DNA of 64,000 nt from Perilla frutescens. Lineage: Eukaryota > Streptophyta > Magnoliopsida > Lamiales > Lamiaceae. The notes below the pieces were generated by a model, which had not been told where the DNA came from, searched no databases, and saw only the letters and a list, made by a program, of their open reading frames with translations. Shown here piece by piece: positions 11,528 to 23,790 of this stretch; within the stretch, counting starts at the first letter, position 1; each line of letters opens with the position of its first letter. The translations under genes were made by a program, and so were the position numbers. The stretch spans positions 1,315,001 to 1,379,000 of the forward strand of contig BRKX01000010.1 in assembly GCA_026008535.1 (NCBI GenBank), read 5' to 3'.

Positions 11528-13843
11528 TCACGGTTCACCAAACAATGGTTGCAAATGCATGCTTCCTGAGATGGAAGAAAAGTGAGAAGTCTCTACTTCC
11601 TCAATAGAATGATCAAGATTTTGCATAAAACTTAAGCCTTCACACGTCACATGAATTCCGTCCAATGCAACTGCAACTTCCTTCATTGTTGGCCTTCTCT
11701 TACCATTCAAATGCAGACACCTTCTAGCAAGTTCAGCCATGGCCACAACTTCTTCCCTTTTCCCTTCTTTAAGGACCCTTGCATCAACAATATCAAACAA
11801 TTGGTTTTCTTCCATCAAGTGTAGGAAATGTGTAGCTAAACTCATTTCTAATTCCAGTCTCACTGATGATATTGCTTTCTCCCCAGTTAAAAGCTCAACC
11901 ATAACGACACCAAAACTATAGACATCGCTCTTATCAGTAAACTGGCTTGATTGGAAGTATTCTGGATCAAAGTAGCCAAAGGTTCCTAATACTCGTGTGG
12001 TCAAGTGAGTTTGATCGATGGCTACTGATCTTGATGTCCCAAAATCTGAAATCTTGGCCCGATACTTTTCATCCAAAAGTATGTTTGTTGACTTGATATC
12101 CCGATGATAGATGGGTACAGATGCAGATGAATGCAAGTAAGCAAGTGCACCGGCTATTTCTCTTGCAATTCTCACACGCATTCCCCAAGTTAATGAGAAA
12201 TCCTCACGTGGCTCGTGGATGTGCTTGAAGAGGGTACCATTGGGGATGAACTCGTACACGAGAAGAGGAACTTCAGTCTCCAAGCAACATCCCGATAGCT
12301 TAACTACATTTCTGTGATTCACTTGTGATAGAATAACCACCTCATTAATGAAGACTTCAATGTCACCTTCCTCTACCTTTTTAGACTTCTTGACTGCTAC
12401 AATCCTTCCATCGGCCAACATTCCTTTGTAGACTGTACCTTGGCCACCACGACCAAGTATACGATTTTCATTGAAGTGATTAGTAGCTTGTGTTAACTCA
12501 TCAAAACTATACAACTTTGTCTTCTCAAGGCCATTATTAGTTGCAGACAACTGCTGTTGCAGTAAGAATCCACCATTTCGCTTGAAAAACTTGCGTCTGC
12601 GGTTAGCATTGATTCTTTTTTTAATAGCTTTGATCGAGCTCCATGCTATGATGATCATAATCATTGTGCCAATCATACTGCCACCATAGATTTGTTGTTT
12701 CTTCAGACCGGATTCAGCATTGTAGTCTTGATCATATGAGCATGTATAATGCCCTATCATGTTGGTGCAAGTTTCATAATCTTTGCAGGGATGATACGAT
12801 GTTGAATTGATGCTACATTCATCTATATCAATGCATGCTTCAAAACCTAGATATGGATTCCCTTTGTACCCATCCGCACAAGAGCAATATTTGGTGGTAG
12901 ATACATAACTATGTTCACTATAGTAGTTTAAATTTGCATAGAATTTACTATAAGAATAATATGTATCGGTACATGAAGAATTGCATTCATGAGCACTAGG
13001 ACGTAGGCGGCAAAAATCATCACGAAGTCTGCGTTCACAATCTTCACTTTCATGAACATATCTACGACCTAAATCATCTGGATGTGAAAGGCAATAATCA
13101 TCATAGTATGTGCAAACACCATCACTATAACCTTTCAGTTTGCCTAATTCCCACTCGAGTACCAGCGGTGCAAATCCAAACTCTAGATCGAATGGATTCG
13201 ACATATCATGAAGAAGGCCACTGTAGCTTCTCAAATCCTTCTCCAACCATTTCTTATCAGCAGGGAAAACATAACCACAAAAGCTATTATCGCTACTATT
13301 GCTAGCTTCAGTGGTTTTGTATGTATACTCGAGCTCCTTGAGTCGTGGTGGAATTGTTGTCTGGCAGCAGTTAACACCATTGCAATAGCTCTCTGTGGAG
13401 TTTGCATCACAGATGGCCGTGCAACCTCCCGTTGTTGATGTCTTGTTAGCACGCAACCAGACTGAATTCTTGCAACCTAATACAACCAATGAGTTGTAGT
13501 GTGCTGAGATGGTAAACGGACTTCTCTTAAGTGATGGTATAGGCAAAGATCGTGTAGTTAGCACGCTAGAGCACTTCACAGGCAAGACGGGCTGCTTTAC
13601 TACGACTATGCCTAATAGTGAGATGTTTATTGCTTCTAGTTTGATGCTAGTCAAGAATGGGGTTGTGGAATTTTGGCAGGTAATTGTGAAGTAGGGATTT
13701 GCACTGCATTTGGAACCAATGCCAAAAGGGTAAGGAATGGTGACATTCCCACACTTGTCTATACAACTAGGTTTCGACAAAGATCTTGCAAGAGTACTAA
13801 CACATAGGTAGGAAAATACTTGGAGTATTGTGGGTAACTTCAT
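11528..13843 (-). CDS. WAKL receptor kinase A (771 aa, intact)
   Basis: This is a membrane receptor Ser/Thr kinase of the wall-associated kinase-like family. Residues 1-22 form a signal peptide. A GUB_WAK galacturonan-binding domain follows (CGNVTIPYPFGIG from about 31; CNGVNCCQTTIP near 154). A Ca-binding-type EGF repeat starts at DIDEC (339-343). A membrane helix spans about 385-407. In the kinase, the Gly loop GRGGQGTV is near 464, the ATP Lys is 485, HRD ends at Asp 582 and DFG is 600-602. All key residues are present and the kinase is of RD type. The frame could extend to a TTG at 13915. I chose the ATG at 13843 because a splice acceptor conserved in the paralogues (CAG, 13877-13879) lies upstream and because this Met starts the signal peptide. 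The coding region has no intron. The C-tail differs from all other members (ends LFGEP). Confidence 0.93.
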   Translation of the reverse strand: MKLPTILQVFSYLCVSTLARSLSKPSCIDKCGNVTIPYPFGIGSKCSANPYFTITCQNSTTPFLTSIKLEAINISLLGIVVVKQPVLPVKCSSVLTTRSLPIPSLKRSPFTISAHYNSLVVLGCKNSVWLRANKTSTTGGCTAICDANSTESYCNGVNCCQTTIPPRLKELEYTYKTTEASNSSDNSFCGYVFPADKKWLEKDLRSYSGLLHDMSNPFDLEFGFAPLVLEWELGKLKGYSDGVCTYYDDYCLSHPDDLGRRYVHESEDCERRLRDDFCRLRPSAHECNSSCTDTYYSYSKFYANLNYYSEHSYVSTTKYCSCADGYKGNPYLGFEACIDIDECSINSTSYHPCKDYETCTNMIGHYTCSYDQDYNAESGLKKQQIYGGSMIGTMIMIIIAWSSIKAIKKRINANRRRKFFKRNGGFLLQQQLSATNNGLEKTKLYSFDELTQATNHFNENRILGRGGQGTVYKGMLADGRIVAVKKSKKVEEGDIEVFINEVVILSQVNHRNVVKLSGCCLETEVPLLVYEFIPNGTLFKHIHEPREDFSLTWGMRVRIAREIAGALAYLHSSASVPIYHRDIKSTNILLDEKYRAKISDFGTSRSVAIDQTHLTTRVLGTFGYFDPEYFQSSQFTDKSDVYSFGVVMVELLTGEKAISSVRLELEMSLATHFLHLMEENQLFDIVDARVLKEGKREEVVAMAELARRCLHLNGKRRPTMKEVAVALDGIHVTCEGLSFMQNLDHSIEEVETSHFSSISGSMHLQPLFGEP

Positions 13844-13876
13844 TCTTCTGCTTTCACCCAATTTCTTCAAGAGAGT

Positions 13877-13879
13877 CTG
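13877..13879 (-). other. Probable 3' splice site of a 5' UTR intron (gene A)
   Basis: On the minus strand CCTTGTGCAG precedes the start of A by about 30 bases. The same acceptor context occurs upstream of B, E, F and H. The donor for A is less certain; CAAG|GTGTGTGA near 14158 is a candidate. Confidence 0.6.
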
Positions 13880-14212
13880 CACAAGGTCATTGAAAGAAAT
13901 TGTAGCAAAGCTCAAGAGTTGAACAGCTAGAAGAGAACTAGCTAGCTAGGCCGTCAATTTTGTTGTATAACATGTCACCATTATATGAATTTACGTAATA
14001 CAGAAATTTGTGTTAGACTGTCTTACGAGTTCATACACGGATCTAAGCGCATATTAATTCGTTAGCATATTTCATGTTTGGATCAGAATGAGTACCGTTT
14101 GACAGATCAGATTTGTTACATGGTCTAATATCCATTAATACAAGAAAAATCACACACCTTGAAAAAAATCCCCATCTACCGTAATATACTGAATATATAT
14201 AACAGAATGTTA

Positions 14213-14502
14213 GTGTAAATTTCAATTTTTGTCCCAAAAGACATGCGCTAGTCCGCTTTTGATATTAATACTATCATTTTTTATCCCAAATTGAGTAAAT
14301 TTCGATTATTGTCCCACTTTTGGCCTTAAAATTATGGACCAAATTAAAAAATCGTAAACATTGGACACTAAAATTGGACAATTTTTTTTTTTGAAAAGGG
14401 ACAAAAATGATAGTATCAGGTCCAAAAATGGATTAACGCATGTCCCGTGGATCCAAAATTGAAATTTACTCAAGCATGTTATGGCATTGTTGAAATTTAC
14501 AC
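14213..14502. repeat. Small inverted-repeat element
   Basis: GTGTAAATTTCAATTTTTGT at the left pairs with TTGAAATTTACTC (about 14459) and exactly with TTGAAATTTACAC (about 14490). Further matching text (ACTATCATTTTT inside both arms) supports a foldback structure. No target duplication was seen. Confidence 0.5.
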
Positions 14503-14724
14503 AAGCACGTGGGTCAACGCGCGGGTCAACCCTGACCTGACCAGCCCCGCCAAAAAAAAAAGAGTTCGCCGACATAATATCATTCTTAACACTAAAACGT
14601 ATTATTTCGAAGTACAAAAAAGTATAATTTCGAAGTACAAAAAAAGTATTGGGCCTGCAACTTGTCCTATACAAGTTTCTTTAATTCAAATTATGATTTA
14701 TTTCATCTCAATTAATGTTTAGAG

Positions 14725-15035
14725 CGTAGGGGTTTGGGGTTTAGGTTTAGTGTTTTTTTAATTTTTTTTAGGGTATTTTGGGGGGGTTTTTTAGGGTTTA
14801 GTATTTTTTTGGGGGTGTTTTTAGGGGTTTATTCTATATTTTTTAGGGTTTTCATGGGGGCCTTTTTAGGGGTTTATTTTGTGTTTTTTAGGTGTTTTTT
14901 TTTGGGGGGGGGGGGGGGGGGGCATTAGGGGTTTATTTTGTGTTTTAAAGGGTTTTTGGGGTGTTTTTAGTGTTTTATTTTGTGTTTTTTGGTGAGTTTT
15001 TAGGGGTTTATTTTGTGTTTTTAAATGTTCATTAA
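14725..15035 (+). repeat. Telomere-like G/T-rich tract with a G19 run
   Basis: Degenerate TTTAGGG-like units (AGGGTTTAG, TAGGGGTTTA) recur with TTTTGTGTTTTT spacers. A run of 19 G lies at 14904-14922. The + strand frame at 14734-14928 is a by-product of this composition. Confidence 0.7.
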
Positions 15036-15486
15036 TTCCATTTTAGGATATAAATTCATATTGATTTCAAATAAATTAAATCAATTCATTTAAATTTTAA
15101 ATTCACTAACCTTATTTTAGAATATAAATTTTTGGTAAGAAAACAAAGCAAAAAATAGAAAATCGCAAAAAAAAAACTTGAAAATGAGTCCCAAAAGAAA
15201 AAATATTGACGGGCGTATGACACACGCGCGCCGCACGTGGGTCGTGCACGTGGGCGCTACATGCCTGTCTCATGATGCACAACTTTTATAAGAGAGTACC
15301 CCAAAATTGAATTGCATCATTAACTGTACATATATATATCAACTTTAACAAACAATTATGTATATTACTGTACGTATTAAATCTTATAAACTAGCCCGGC
15401 CCTACTAACTCAAATATATTATAGTAAATAAATACCGTGAAAGTAGTCGCTTAAACTCATATATTCTTGAAATTTTTAAATTATTA

Positions 15487-16093
15487 CTCCCTCCGTCCCG
15501 ATTATATAGTCCTCATTTTTATTTTGAGTTGTTCCGATTATATAGCATTATTACAATAAGTAATGTTATTTTTAATATAAATGTACAATTATACCCTTGT
15601 TAGGTTTCGGAAATTTTAAATATTAAACATTTAAGTTTTTGAAAGTTTTAAATCTTAAATGTTATTTTTTTTTTAAAAAGAAGAAGAATTAATTAAACTT
15701 GACTAACTTAATTTGCATGTAAATTGAATTTGATCAATTTTATTGATATACATTGTATTTGCATTTCATGAAAATAAAAATAAAACTAAAAACAACCTTT
15801 TTTTCTGTCTTCCATACATGTATGGTTTTTGGCGCATAGTTTTTTTTTTTTAGTTTCAATAGTATAAAATCTTTTAGACTTTTAGATATTATTAGTTTTG
15901 ATTTATATCATTAATTATATATTTTGTTTGTTTCAAAAAAAAAATTACAATAAAGTTGAACTAAAATATAAGTTTTATTAATTTTCATTAAATAAGGGTA
16001 AAGTTGGAAGTTTATCTTTTGTTTTTTATTTTCATAAATATTTTTAATCTACATGTGAGTAGAAAATGGACTACATAATCGGGACGGAGGGAG
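15487..16093. mobile_element. Stowaway-type MITE (607 bp)
   Basis: The ends are CTCCCTCCGTCCCGATTATA and its complement (ATAATCGGGACGGAGGGAG). TA target duplications lie at 15485-15486 and 16094-16095. This is the classic plant Tc1/mariner MITE end. The interior is AT-rich and related to the copies at 18013 and 60103. Confidence 0.9.
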
Positions 16094-16354
16094 TATTTCA
16101 ACAATTAGTCTGCGAGTTTGTAATACACATATCCAAGTATCAAACGAGTATTCTTATTAAAATGAACTATACATACAGATTTAATTATATTTACCACACA
16201 ACAAGGAAGGGTTTCATGCACGTACCTGTTTTTGTAGTTAATTATGATTGTCTCCAATCTGGATACGTGGTAACTAACAGAAAATTAAATGATTAAGAAA
16301 CTAATTAAGAAGATATGTAGATTAAATGGGGATGATAGAAACGATTATGAAGTG

Positions 16355-16360
<6 letters not shown>

Positions 16361-16394
<34 letters not shown>
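16361..16394. repeat. (TA)n microsatellite
   Basis: About 17 uninterrupted TA units. Confidence 0.95.
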
Positions 16395-16399
<5 letters not shown>

Positions 16400-16747
16400 G
16401 AAGCAAGCAATGCATTATGCATGAATTGTAGGAACAACTCAATTCTATCTCTTGGGATAATAATTAATTAATTAAGCTTTTGAGTTCTTTCCTCGTAGCT
16501 TGATTAATTAGTGGGAACACGACCTATCTTACTTTCCGACATGAACACTTTCACTTTTTAGACCTAAAATAATCTAAAACTCTGTCCACGCCGCATACAT
16601 TTTTTTTCCACATTCAAAACGCACATCAACCTTTATTTTGGGCCAATAACTTAAAGTTTTAAAAGTAGTTGATTTAATCTTTGCTACCGAAATTAAACCT
16701 TTTATTTTACATCAAATTTATTAGATAATGGCATACATGACAGTGGA

Positions 16748-16900
16748 GGCAGGATCCTCTATTCCAATTTGGTGATTCATCTTATATTTCAATCGTGTAA
16801 TATGTATTTATTTATTTTAGTGGACAGTTGTTTAAATTTTAAAAATTCACATATATGGCATAAATCGAATGGAAATAGAGGATTTCATCCGAATGGAGGA
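16748..16900. repeat. Short foldback element with GGATCCTCTATTCC ends
   Basis: The left end AGGATCCTCTATTCCAATTT pairs with GGAAATAGAGGATTTCATCC on the right. The stretch that follows (16901-18010) is AT-rich with no gene seen. Confidence 0.5.
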
Positions 16901-18012
16901 CCCAAGAATTTGATCCGGGGGTCCAATATAACTTAACTAAAAATAAAACAATAAATTGATATATAAAAATTTTGATAACACTTTAATAGTTTTTTAAGGG
17001 TTAATTGCAAAAGAATTCATCACATTTGAACGAATTTATAATTTAAACACGACTTTCAAAATGTTGCAATAATTAATAACCCTTTATTTTGTATCAAACT
17101 CAACACCCCCAATTTTTTTTTTATCATTGACGAAATTATGATGTCGCTATATTTTTTTCTACATGTACACATCAATTCTATTTTGGAGTGTCGAATATGA
17201 ATGATTTTTATTGGGCAATGTTGGTTTTCTAATAGCCAAATTTTTTTTAGGTGTCTATTTTGCTACAAAAAATTATACATCATTTTTTATAAACTTACAA
17301 TTACTTGCGTACCCAAATTAAAAAAAAATGCATTTAAAATTGATTGTGTATAATAATATTGCGCTTGTAGTTAGAGCATAAAACTAATTAAACAAATTTA
17401 ATCTAAGAAAATAAACTAGGTCGTAAATAAAAAAATGTATATATTAAAAGACCCAAATTAGAAATTTGAAAAAACTATAAACAAAAAACACACAATCATA
17501 TAACTAAAGAAAATATATGAAAGAAGCGAGAGATGATAAGCATGTTTGAATTTAAGTGAGTATATGCTTAAATTTATCAAATTTCAATTAATTTTTAATA
17601 ATAAACAATGATAATGAAAAAACTACTAGCCCTAATAACTTATAAATATTAATGTATAAAAATATAAAGTTGATTTTATATAATTTTAAATTTTTTTAAA
17701 TAAAATATTTTAATTACTAATCTATTCCCCAAAAAATAAAAATTGAGGGGGGGGCTCTACATGGGTCCGCCACTATGTATTGTTTTAATTTTTTTCATTT
17801 TCCAGTGGCTGACTGATACATGAATTGGGATATTGTGCTGAAAAAAAAAAAGTAACCAACACTCTTACAAAGTAAATAAATTAAACTTAACGCGGGAAAC
17901 TTTCAAGTTTATTGACTACTAAATTACTAATGAAAGACTAAGTCAACTCCTATTTAATTATATATTTTTTATATTTATCGCGTCGAGTTATGGGAGTCTT
18001 ACTTATTTCATA

Positions 18013-18864
18013 CTCGCTCCATTCCAATTATATAGTCTCTATTACTATTTTGGAGTGTCTGCAATTATATAGTTTCATTACTAAAAGTAGTATTAATTTT
18101 CATATAGTAATGTCCAAATACACCCTTATTAATTCTTGAAAATTAAAATACTAACAACTTAAATTTTGAAAATCATAAATATTAAATAAGGTATCATTAG
18201 TAGGGGTGAGCTAAAAATCGAAAAAACCGAAAATCAAACCGAACCTAACAAATGCGGTCCATTTGGTCTGATTCTTTCAATTTTTCGGTCCGGTTTGGTT
18301 CTTTTTTTTAATAAAAATTTGGTCCTCGGTTCGGTCCGGTCCTGCAGAGAGCGGACCAAATAAACCGAATAGACCGAACCTTTTCATTTATTATTAATTT
18401 ATTATTTTTTAATTATTATTTGTTGGATACTTCGGATGTTTGTATTGTTATTTGTTGGTTTAGTTTTTTATATTAGTAATAAATATTTATTTATGATGTT
18501 AGTTATAGATTTATGACATTTGTTTATTATTTAGACTATTATTTCCACAGTAAGTCAAGCAATTCAAAATAAAAAAATAGAAAAATTAGACCAGACCGAA
18601 CCGAACAAATTCAGTTCAGTCCGGTTCGCTCCTCCCCTTAATTCAGTTCGGTTCGGTCCTAAATATTTTTCAATTCGGTCTATCCGATTTTATGATTTTT
18701 GGATCGAAATAGACCGAATACTAACCACTTAAATTTTGAAAATCATAAATATTAAATACGGGTATCATTATTTATTAGAAGTTTAGCTTTAATCTTTTGT
18801 TTTCAAAAATTTTTTAAATCTACGTGCGAGTAGAAAATGGACTATATAATTGGGATGAAGGGAA
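18013..18864. mobile_element. Stowaway-type MITE, interrupted by another element
   Basis: Diverged ends CTCGCTCCATTCCAATTATA and ATAATTGGGATGAAGGGA, flanked by TA, match the 15487 and 60103 copies. The interior is split by a separate repeat at 18201-18720. Confidence 0.75.
18201..18720. mobile_element. Nested repeat with GGTCCGGT/ACCGAA motifs, hAT-like end
   Basis: The start TAGGGGTGAGCTAAAAATCG resembles the ends of common plant hAT-type MITEs. The body is full of AACCGAAC and its complement (GGTTCGGTCC). The right end is not a clean inverted copy of the left. A ~52-bp direct repeat of host sequence flanks it (18149-18200 and 18719-18770). Confidence 0.55.
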
Positions 18865-19669
18865 TAATTATTTTTACTTTTTGATACCCAATTATATATG
18901 CTACTCATTAGTGTATTATGAGGTAATTCAATTTAGAAGGTATTGGAGTGATTCAATCGCATCATTCTTTAGTTCTTTTTTATAAAAAAAATAAATAAAA
19001 ATTAAAAACTAAAATCACCAAAGAATTGTTAAAGTTAAAGTTTCTGTCAATCTAATGCTTGATTAGTTTATAGTAAAGTTGGGCAATATTCATTGAGATG
19101 TTTCACACTGTATTCAAAGAATTGCATTCATTGTGTACCTTGACATCAATACCTTTTTGAGGAAACAAGCAAGGAAGATTAACAAGCCATGATGACTAGT
19201 TGTAAAATTACTGTGGAGCATAATATAATTTTATTTTATTTATTTTTTTAGTGAAAATCTTGTTGTTTACATGAATTCAACATTGATAATCGGCCATTTT
19301 AAAAGGTAAAAAAAAAAAAAAATCGTCTAACCGTAGACTAGTGGAAGATTCAATGCTACCATATGTAAGTAATGTCCAAGTTTTTTCAAATATGCCTAAT
19401 CCAATATTTTCAAGTATATTTTTTACGTGATATTTAATGTATAATCGCGAGGTGGGAATTAAAAAATATTGTATTCAATAACAAACAATTATAAAATAAT
19501 GGTATTCAGATATGGAGAAACTAGCTATTAACAAGTGCATTCTGAAACTATTGCTCCAATCTAGTAATTGAAATCATTAATACAACAAAATGAAAAGCAT
19601 GCATAAAATTGGTAGAGAAGCAAAACTATTGATTTCTTGCTATTGAAGATGAAATAGATGCAATATTGT

Positions 19670-21880
19670 TCAGGGCTCATCAAGAAATGGATGTCGAGTG
19701 TCTTCCGAATAATCGAAGATGGAAGAGAAGCCGTCGGACTCACCAATCTCATTAGTATCATTCCACTCTTCATCTTCATCTTCATCTCGATTTTGCTCAA
19801 AACATGTTCCTACTTTTAGCATGTTTATGTTTTCCAACTCGACCGCGACTTCCTTCATTGTTGGCCTTCTCTTACCATTCAAATGCAGACATCTTCTAGC
19901 AAGTTCAGCTATACTCACAATCTCTTCTTTCTTGCCTTGATTTTGGACCCTTGCATCCAGAATATCAAACAATTGATTTTCCTTCATAGATTGCAAGAAA
20001 TGTGTGGCCAAGCCCTTTCCTTCTTCTCTAATTGAGGATACTGCTTTCTCCCCGGTTAAAACCTCAACCATAACTACACCAAAGCTATATACATCACTTT
20101 TTTCTGTGAACTGGCTGGACTAGAAGTATTCTGGATCCAAGTAGCCGAAGGTTCCGAGCACTCGTGTGGTGAGGTGAGTTTGATCGATAGCAATTGATCT
20201 TGATGTCCCGAAATCAGAAACTTTGGCCCGATACTTATCATCCAACAATATGTTTGTTGACTTGATATCTCGATGATAGATAGGTGTAGATGAGGGACAA
20301 TGCAAGTAGGCAAGTGCACCTGCTACTTCTCTTGCAATTTTCACTCTCATTTCCCAAGTTAACTGGAATTCCTCATTAGGCTCGTGGATGTGCTGGAAAA
20401 GTGTGCCATTCGGGATGAACTCATACACAAGAAGAGGAACTTCAGTTTCGAGACATGATCCCATTAATTTAACCACATTCCTGTGGTTAACTTGCGATAG
20501 AATAACCACCTCATTGATAAAGACTTTGAGATCAGCCTCATTTATCCTTCTGGACTTCTTCACTGCCACAATCCTTCCATCCGTCAACATTCCTTTGTAG
20601 ATTGTGCCTTGACCTCCACGACCAAGTATACGATTTTCATTATAGAGATTAGCAGCCTGTGTTAACTCTTTGGAGCTATATAACTTGGTCTTCTCAAGGC
20701 CATTTTCAGTTGCAGACAACAACAATCCTCCATTTCGCCTAAAAAACTTGTGTCTTCGGTTAGCCTTGATTCTTTTTCTGAAAGCCCAACTCAACTTCCA
20801 TGTAGTGAGGACTAAAACCATTGCTCCAAGCGCACTTCCAATACTCATGAACGCGATTTTGAGTCTAGAGTCAGTATTGTCACAAGAGTAACTCCCTATT
20901 AGGTTGATGCAAGTCCCCTTACAACTTATTGTACCAATGGCACATTCGTCTATATCACTGCATCCATCAGGTACATAAGGATTGCCTTCGAATCCAGAAC
21001 TGCATATGCAATATCTTGTGGAAGAGATATAATCATTCTCCCCATCATGGTTATAATAATCTGAAAATGATGAATAGTAGGCGGAATCAACATCAGTTAT
21101 TGAAGAATAAGAAGCATTATAATCACTCCAATATCTGCAAGAACTGCCTGGTTTAAAGTCAATTTCGCTTCCACCAAATTCCCACTCAAACACAATTGGT
21201 GCAAATATGAATGATGCTGGAATTCTTAAGATGAAATCATACGTCATGAAATTCCTCTGCCACCATTTTCTGTCAACAGGGAAAACATACCCACAAAACA
21301 TACTATTATTGCTTTCTTGGTTGCTTTCATAAATATATTTTAGCTCTTGGAGGCGTGATGGAATTGTTGTTTGGCAGCAATTAACACCATTGCAACTCAA
21401 GTCTGTGGAGTTAGCATCGCACATGGCCGTGCATCCCCCTACTGTGGTCTGATCCACATGCAACCAGACAGAATTCTGGCAGCCTAATACAGTTAACGAA
21501 TTGTAGTGTGCTGAGATGGTAAACGGACTTCCGTTGAGAGATATAGGCAGATATCGTGTCCTCTGCACATTCGAGCAATTCACCTGGTACTGTGGCTGAA
21601 GCACAGTGATGGTGCCATAGAGCGAAATATTTTTCACAATCACATTCATGCTGCCCAAGGTCAAGAATGCTGTTGGAGGATTAGTAGTCTTGTTTGAACA
21701 GGTAATAGTGAATGAGGAATTTGCACTACATTTGGAGCCAATCCCGAAAGGATAGGGAATGGTGACATTTCCACACTTTTCTTCACAACCAGGTAAACAC
21801 AGAGATATTGCTAATGCCATAGTTGAGGTTAGACAAAGGAATGAAATGACTCGGAGGAGTATTATTAAGAGCAATTCCAT
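19670..21880 (-). pseudogene. WAKL receptor kinase B, single in-frame stop
   Basis: The frame is complete for 736 residues except for one TAG at 20120-20122. All intact paralogues have a Gln codon (CAG) there, in PEYFQSSQF. The signal peptide, GUB_WAK domain, EGF repeat (DIDECAIGTISC), membrane helix, Gly loop, ATP Lys, HRD and DFG are all present before the stop at residue 587. The product as read ends just after the activation segment and lacks subdomains IX-XI, so it would not be a working kinase. Downstream the frame resumes with no further break and ends in RHPFLDEP. The disabling change is one base, so it may be recent, a segregating allele or a sequencing error. It belongs to the B/E/F/H subfamily. 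Confidence 0.88.
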
Positions 21881-21917
21881 TAATTAATTCCTTCTTGCAA
21901 TATCTTCAAGAGTCAAT

Positions 21918-22153
21918 CTGCACAAGGTTACATTAATATATATACTCACTCCAATCTGTTGTTAATTTTATTTTCTTGCCTTTTATATATTTCAACTTTA
22001 GAAAAGGATGCATAAATAATGCAGAGAATTTCAAGAACATATTCAACATCAAATTCTAGTACAAGAATAATAACCATAGCTACATAAAAACTGGAGGCAA
22101 AAAAGAAGCAATGCTAAATTGAAAGAAATAAAATTAAATAAATCTTGACATAC
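21918..22153 (-). other. Predicted 5' UTR intron of gene B
   Basis: On the minus strand the donor AAAAAGGTATGTCAAG (G at 22153) and the acceptor CCTTGTGCAG (ending 21918) bound 236 bases. The same pair occurs upstream of E, F and H at similar spacing. Upstream DNA to about 22610 is also shared with those genes. Confidence 0.6.
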
Positions 22154-22935
22154 CTTTTTATTAGTTTTTTTATCAACCAGAATCACATACGGTGGTATGA
22201 AGTTGACCTCAAGAACTCCTCTCAAATCCTGCTAGATATTTAATTTCTGGTAAATTAATTAGAGGTCTAATTAGTTGACAGACTATATAGATTTTAATTG
22301 GAGGTCTAATTATTTGACAGGTTACTTTGTTGTTCATTTTTATTGCCAGCTTACTTCTCATGATAACACAAATGAACTTTGGAAATAGCTTCAAATCCAA
22401 TAGGGCAAAATAAAAAATTAAAAATGTTGTCTTCATTGATCGAAACTGCACGTAACATGTTAGTAGAATAACGTTAACGTTAAATTGCGTGATACAAGAT
22501 TTTGAATGGTCTACGTGGGCTAATTATACTAAGTTTTGATTGACAAAAATAAATTAAAAGAAATAAATATTGTAATGAGGAAAAAGAAAAACACACTTAT
22601 TTTCTTTATTATTAACTAGTATATCATATCTCTGTGCGATGAATATTTTTTTTTTTTGTGATATTATTATCATTTCAAATTATATATGTTGTTTTCAATT
22701 TTTAAAATTAAAAGAACAATATGCAGATTAATTTGATTAAAAAAAAAGATAAATGTAGTCAGGACAAACAAAAAGAAAAAATTTAAATTTTAGGAACTAA
22801 ATGAAAAATTCACACTCGTCGTCTTGCTTGAAGTTCTACGTTTGAGACATGATTTTTAAGTTGATGAACTTTTTAGTTGTTTATGGTATTGAGAAGCTTG
22901 AGAAGTGCGTGTGTGTATGTAACACCCAGTATTCT

Positions 22936-23325
22936 CGTTTTACGGATGAGATCCTATATTCTAAATTTGGTATTTCAACCCGTGTTCCATGATCAAATTT
23001 ATAAATTTTTCTTCCAATTTTTTCATCAATTTTAATTTATTATGTTTTATTTAATTTTATGATTTTTTTAGGGTTCACCCGCCATATTAGGATTTATAAT
23101 TATTTTCTAAAATTTAATTTTCAAAGAAATCATTATTATGGTTGATTATTTTAAAAATATGATTTATAATTTTTTAAATTGCAATCATTTGTTGATAAAT
23201 TTGACTAGATTGATTATGTTATAATCAGCTTTTATTTTTGTAATATATATTATTAAACTTGTATATTCGATCGTGGACTACGGGTTGGAACACCAAATTT
23301 GGAATAGAGGGCTCGTTTTATAGGT
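22936..23325. repeat. Foldback repeat with ~45-bp inverted arms
   Basis: The left arm has GGATGAGATCCTATATTC and CAACCCGT; the right arm holds ACGGGTTGGAACACC and GGAATAGAGG inverted. The AT-rich core (GGTTCACCCGCCATATTAGG, ATTATTATGGTTGA) is shared with the repeats at 28227, 37040 and 41080. Confidence 0.6.
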
Positions 23326-23689
23326 AAAGAGTTTTCTAATTATATTTAGAATATTAAAAGTAATTATTGGAACTAAATAAAGTAAAATGATGTAAGACGC
23401 AACTCTAGGAATCGTTTTATAAAAAAAACGTTTAAATAAATTTTACGAATAAATTTGGAATATGGTCAAAATTAATCTTCGTTGAATAGGGGACGACCTG
23501 AGAAATATGACATAAATAGCGTCGAATCTTCCAAGCCTCAACCCACAATCCAAATGGGCAAATCAGTTTAGACCCTGCCTTCAAATGGGAAGATTCGTGC
23601 GAGTGCCCCAATTCTTAAATTTAATTAAAAATATATTTTATAAAATATATTTTTAAATAATTAAATTTTAACAATCAATCTCGACCATG

Positions 23690-23790
23690 ACTAGAGTAAA
23701 TTGGTGAAGTGAGGTTGCTTGGAGACCAAAGGTCACGAGTTCGAATCTCCTCAAGACCACAGGTCGGGTGTGAGTAAAAAAAAATAAAAT
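23690..23790 (+). mobile_element. SINE-like fragment
   Basis: A tRNA-like box B (GAGTTCGAATCTCC near 23738) follows a box A-like stretch, and the unit ends in an A-rich run near 23777. It is short and lacks a clear target duplication. It could instead be a chance tRNA-like match. Confidence 0.4.

Noticed and set aside
13844..13915. Upstream extension of gene A by 24 residues
   Set aside because: It begins at TTG, not ATG, and spans a conserved splice acceptor, so it is leader and intron sequence.
14734..14928. 64-codon Phe/Gly-rich frame
   Set aside because: A translation of the G/T-rich telomere-like tract.
23735..23760. Possible tRNA gene from the box B-like sequence
   Set aside because: No cloverleaf can be drawn; a SINE-like fragment is the better reading.
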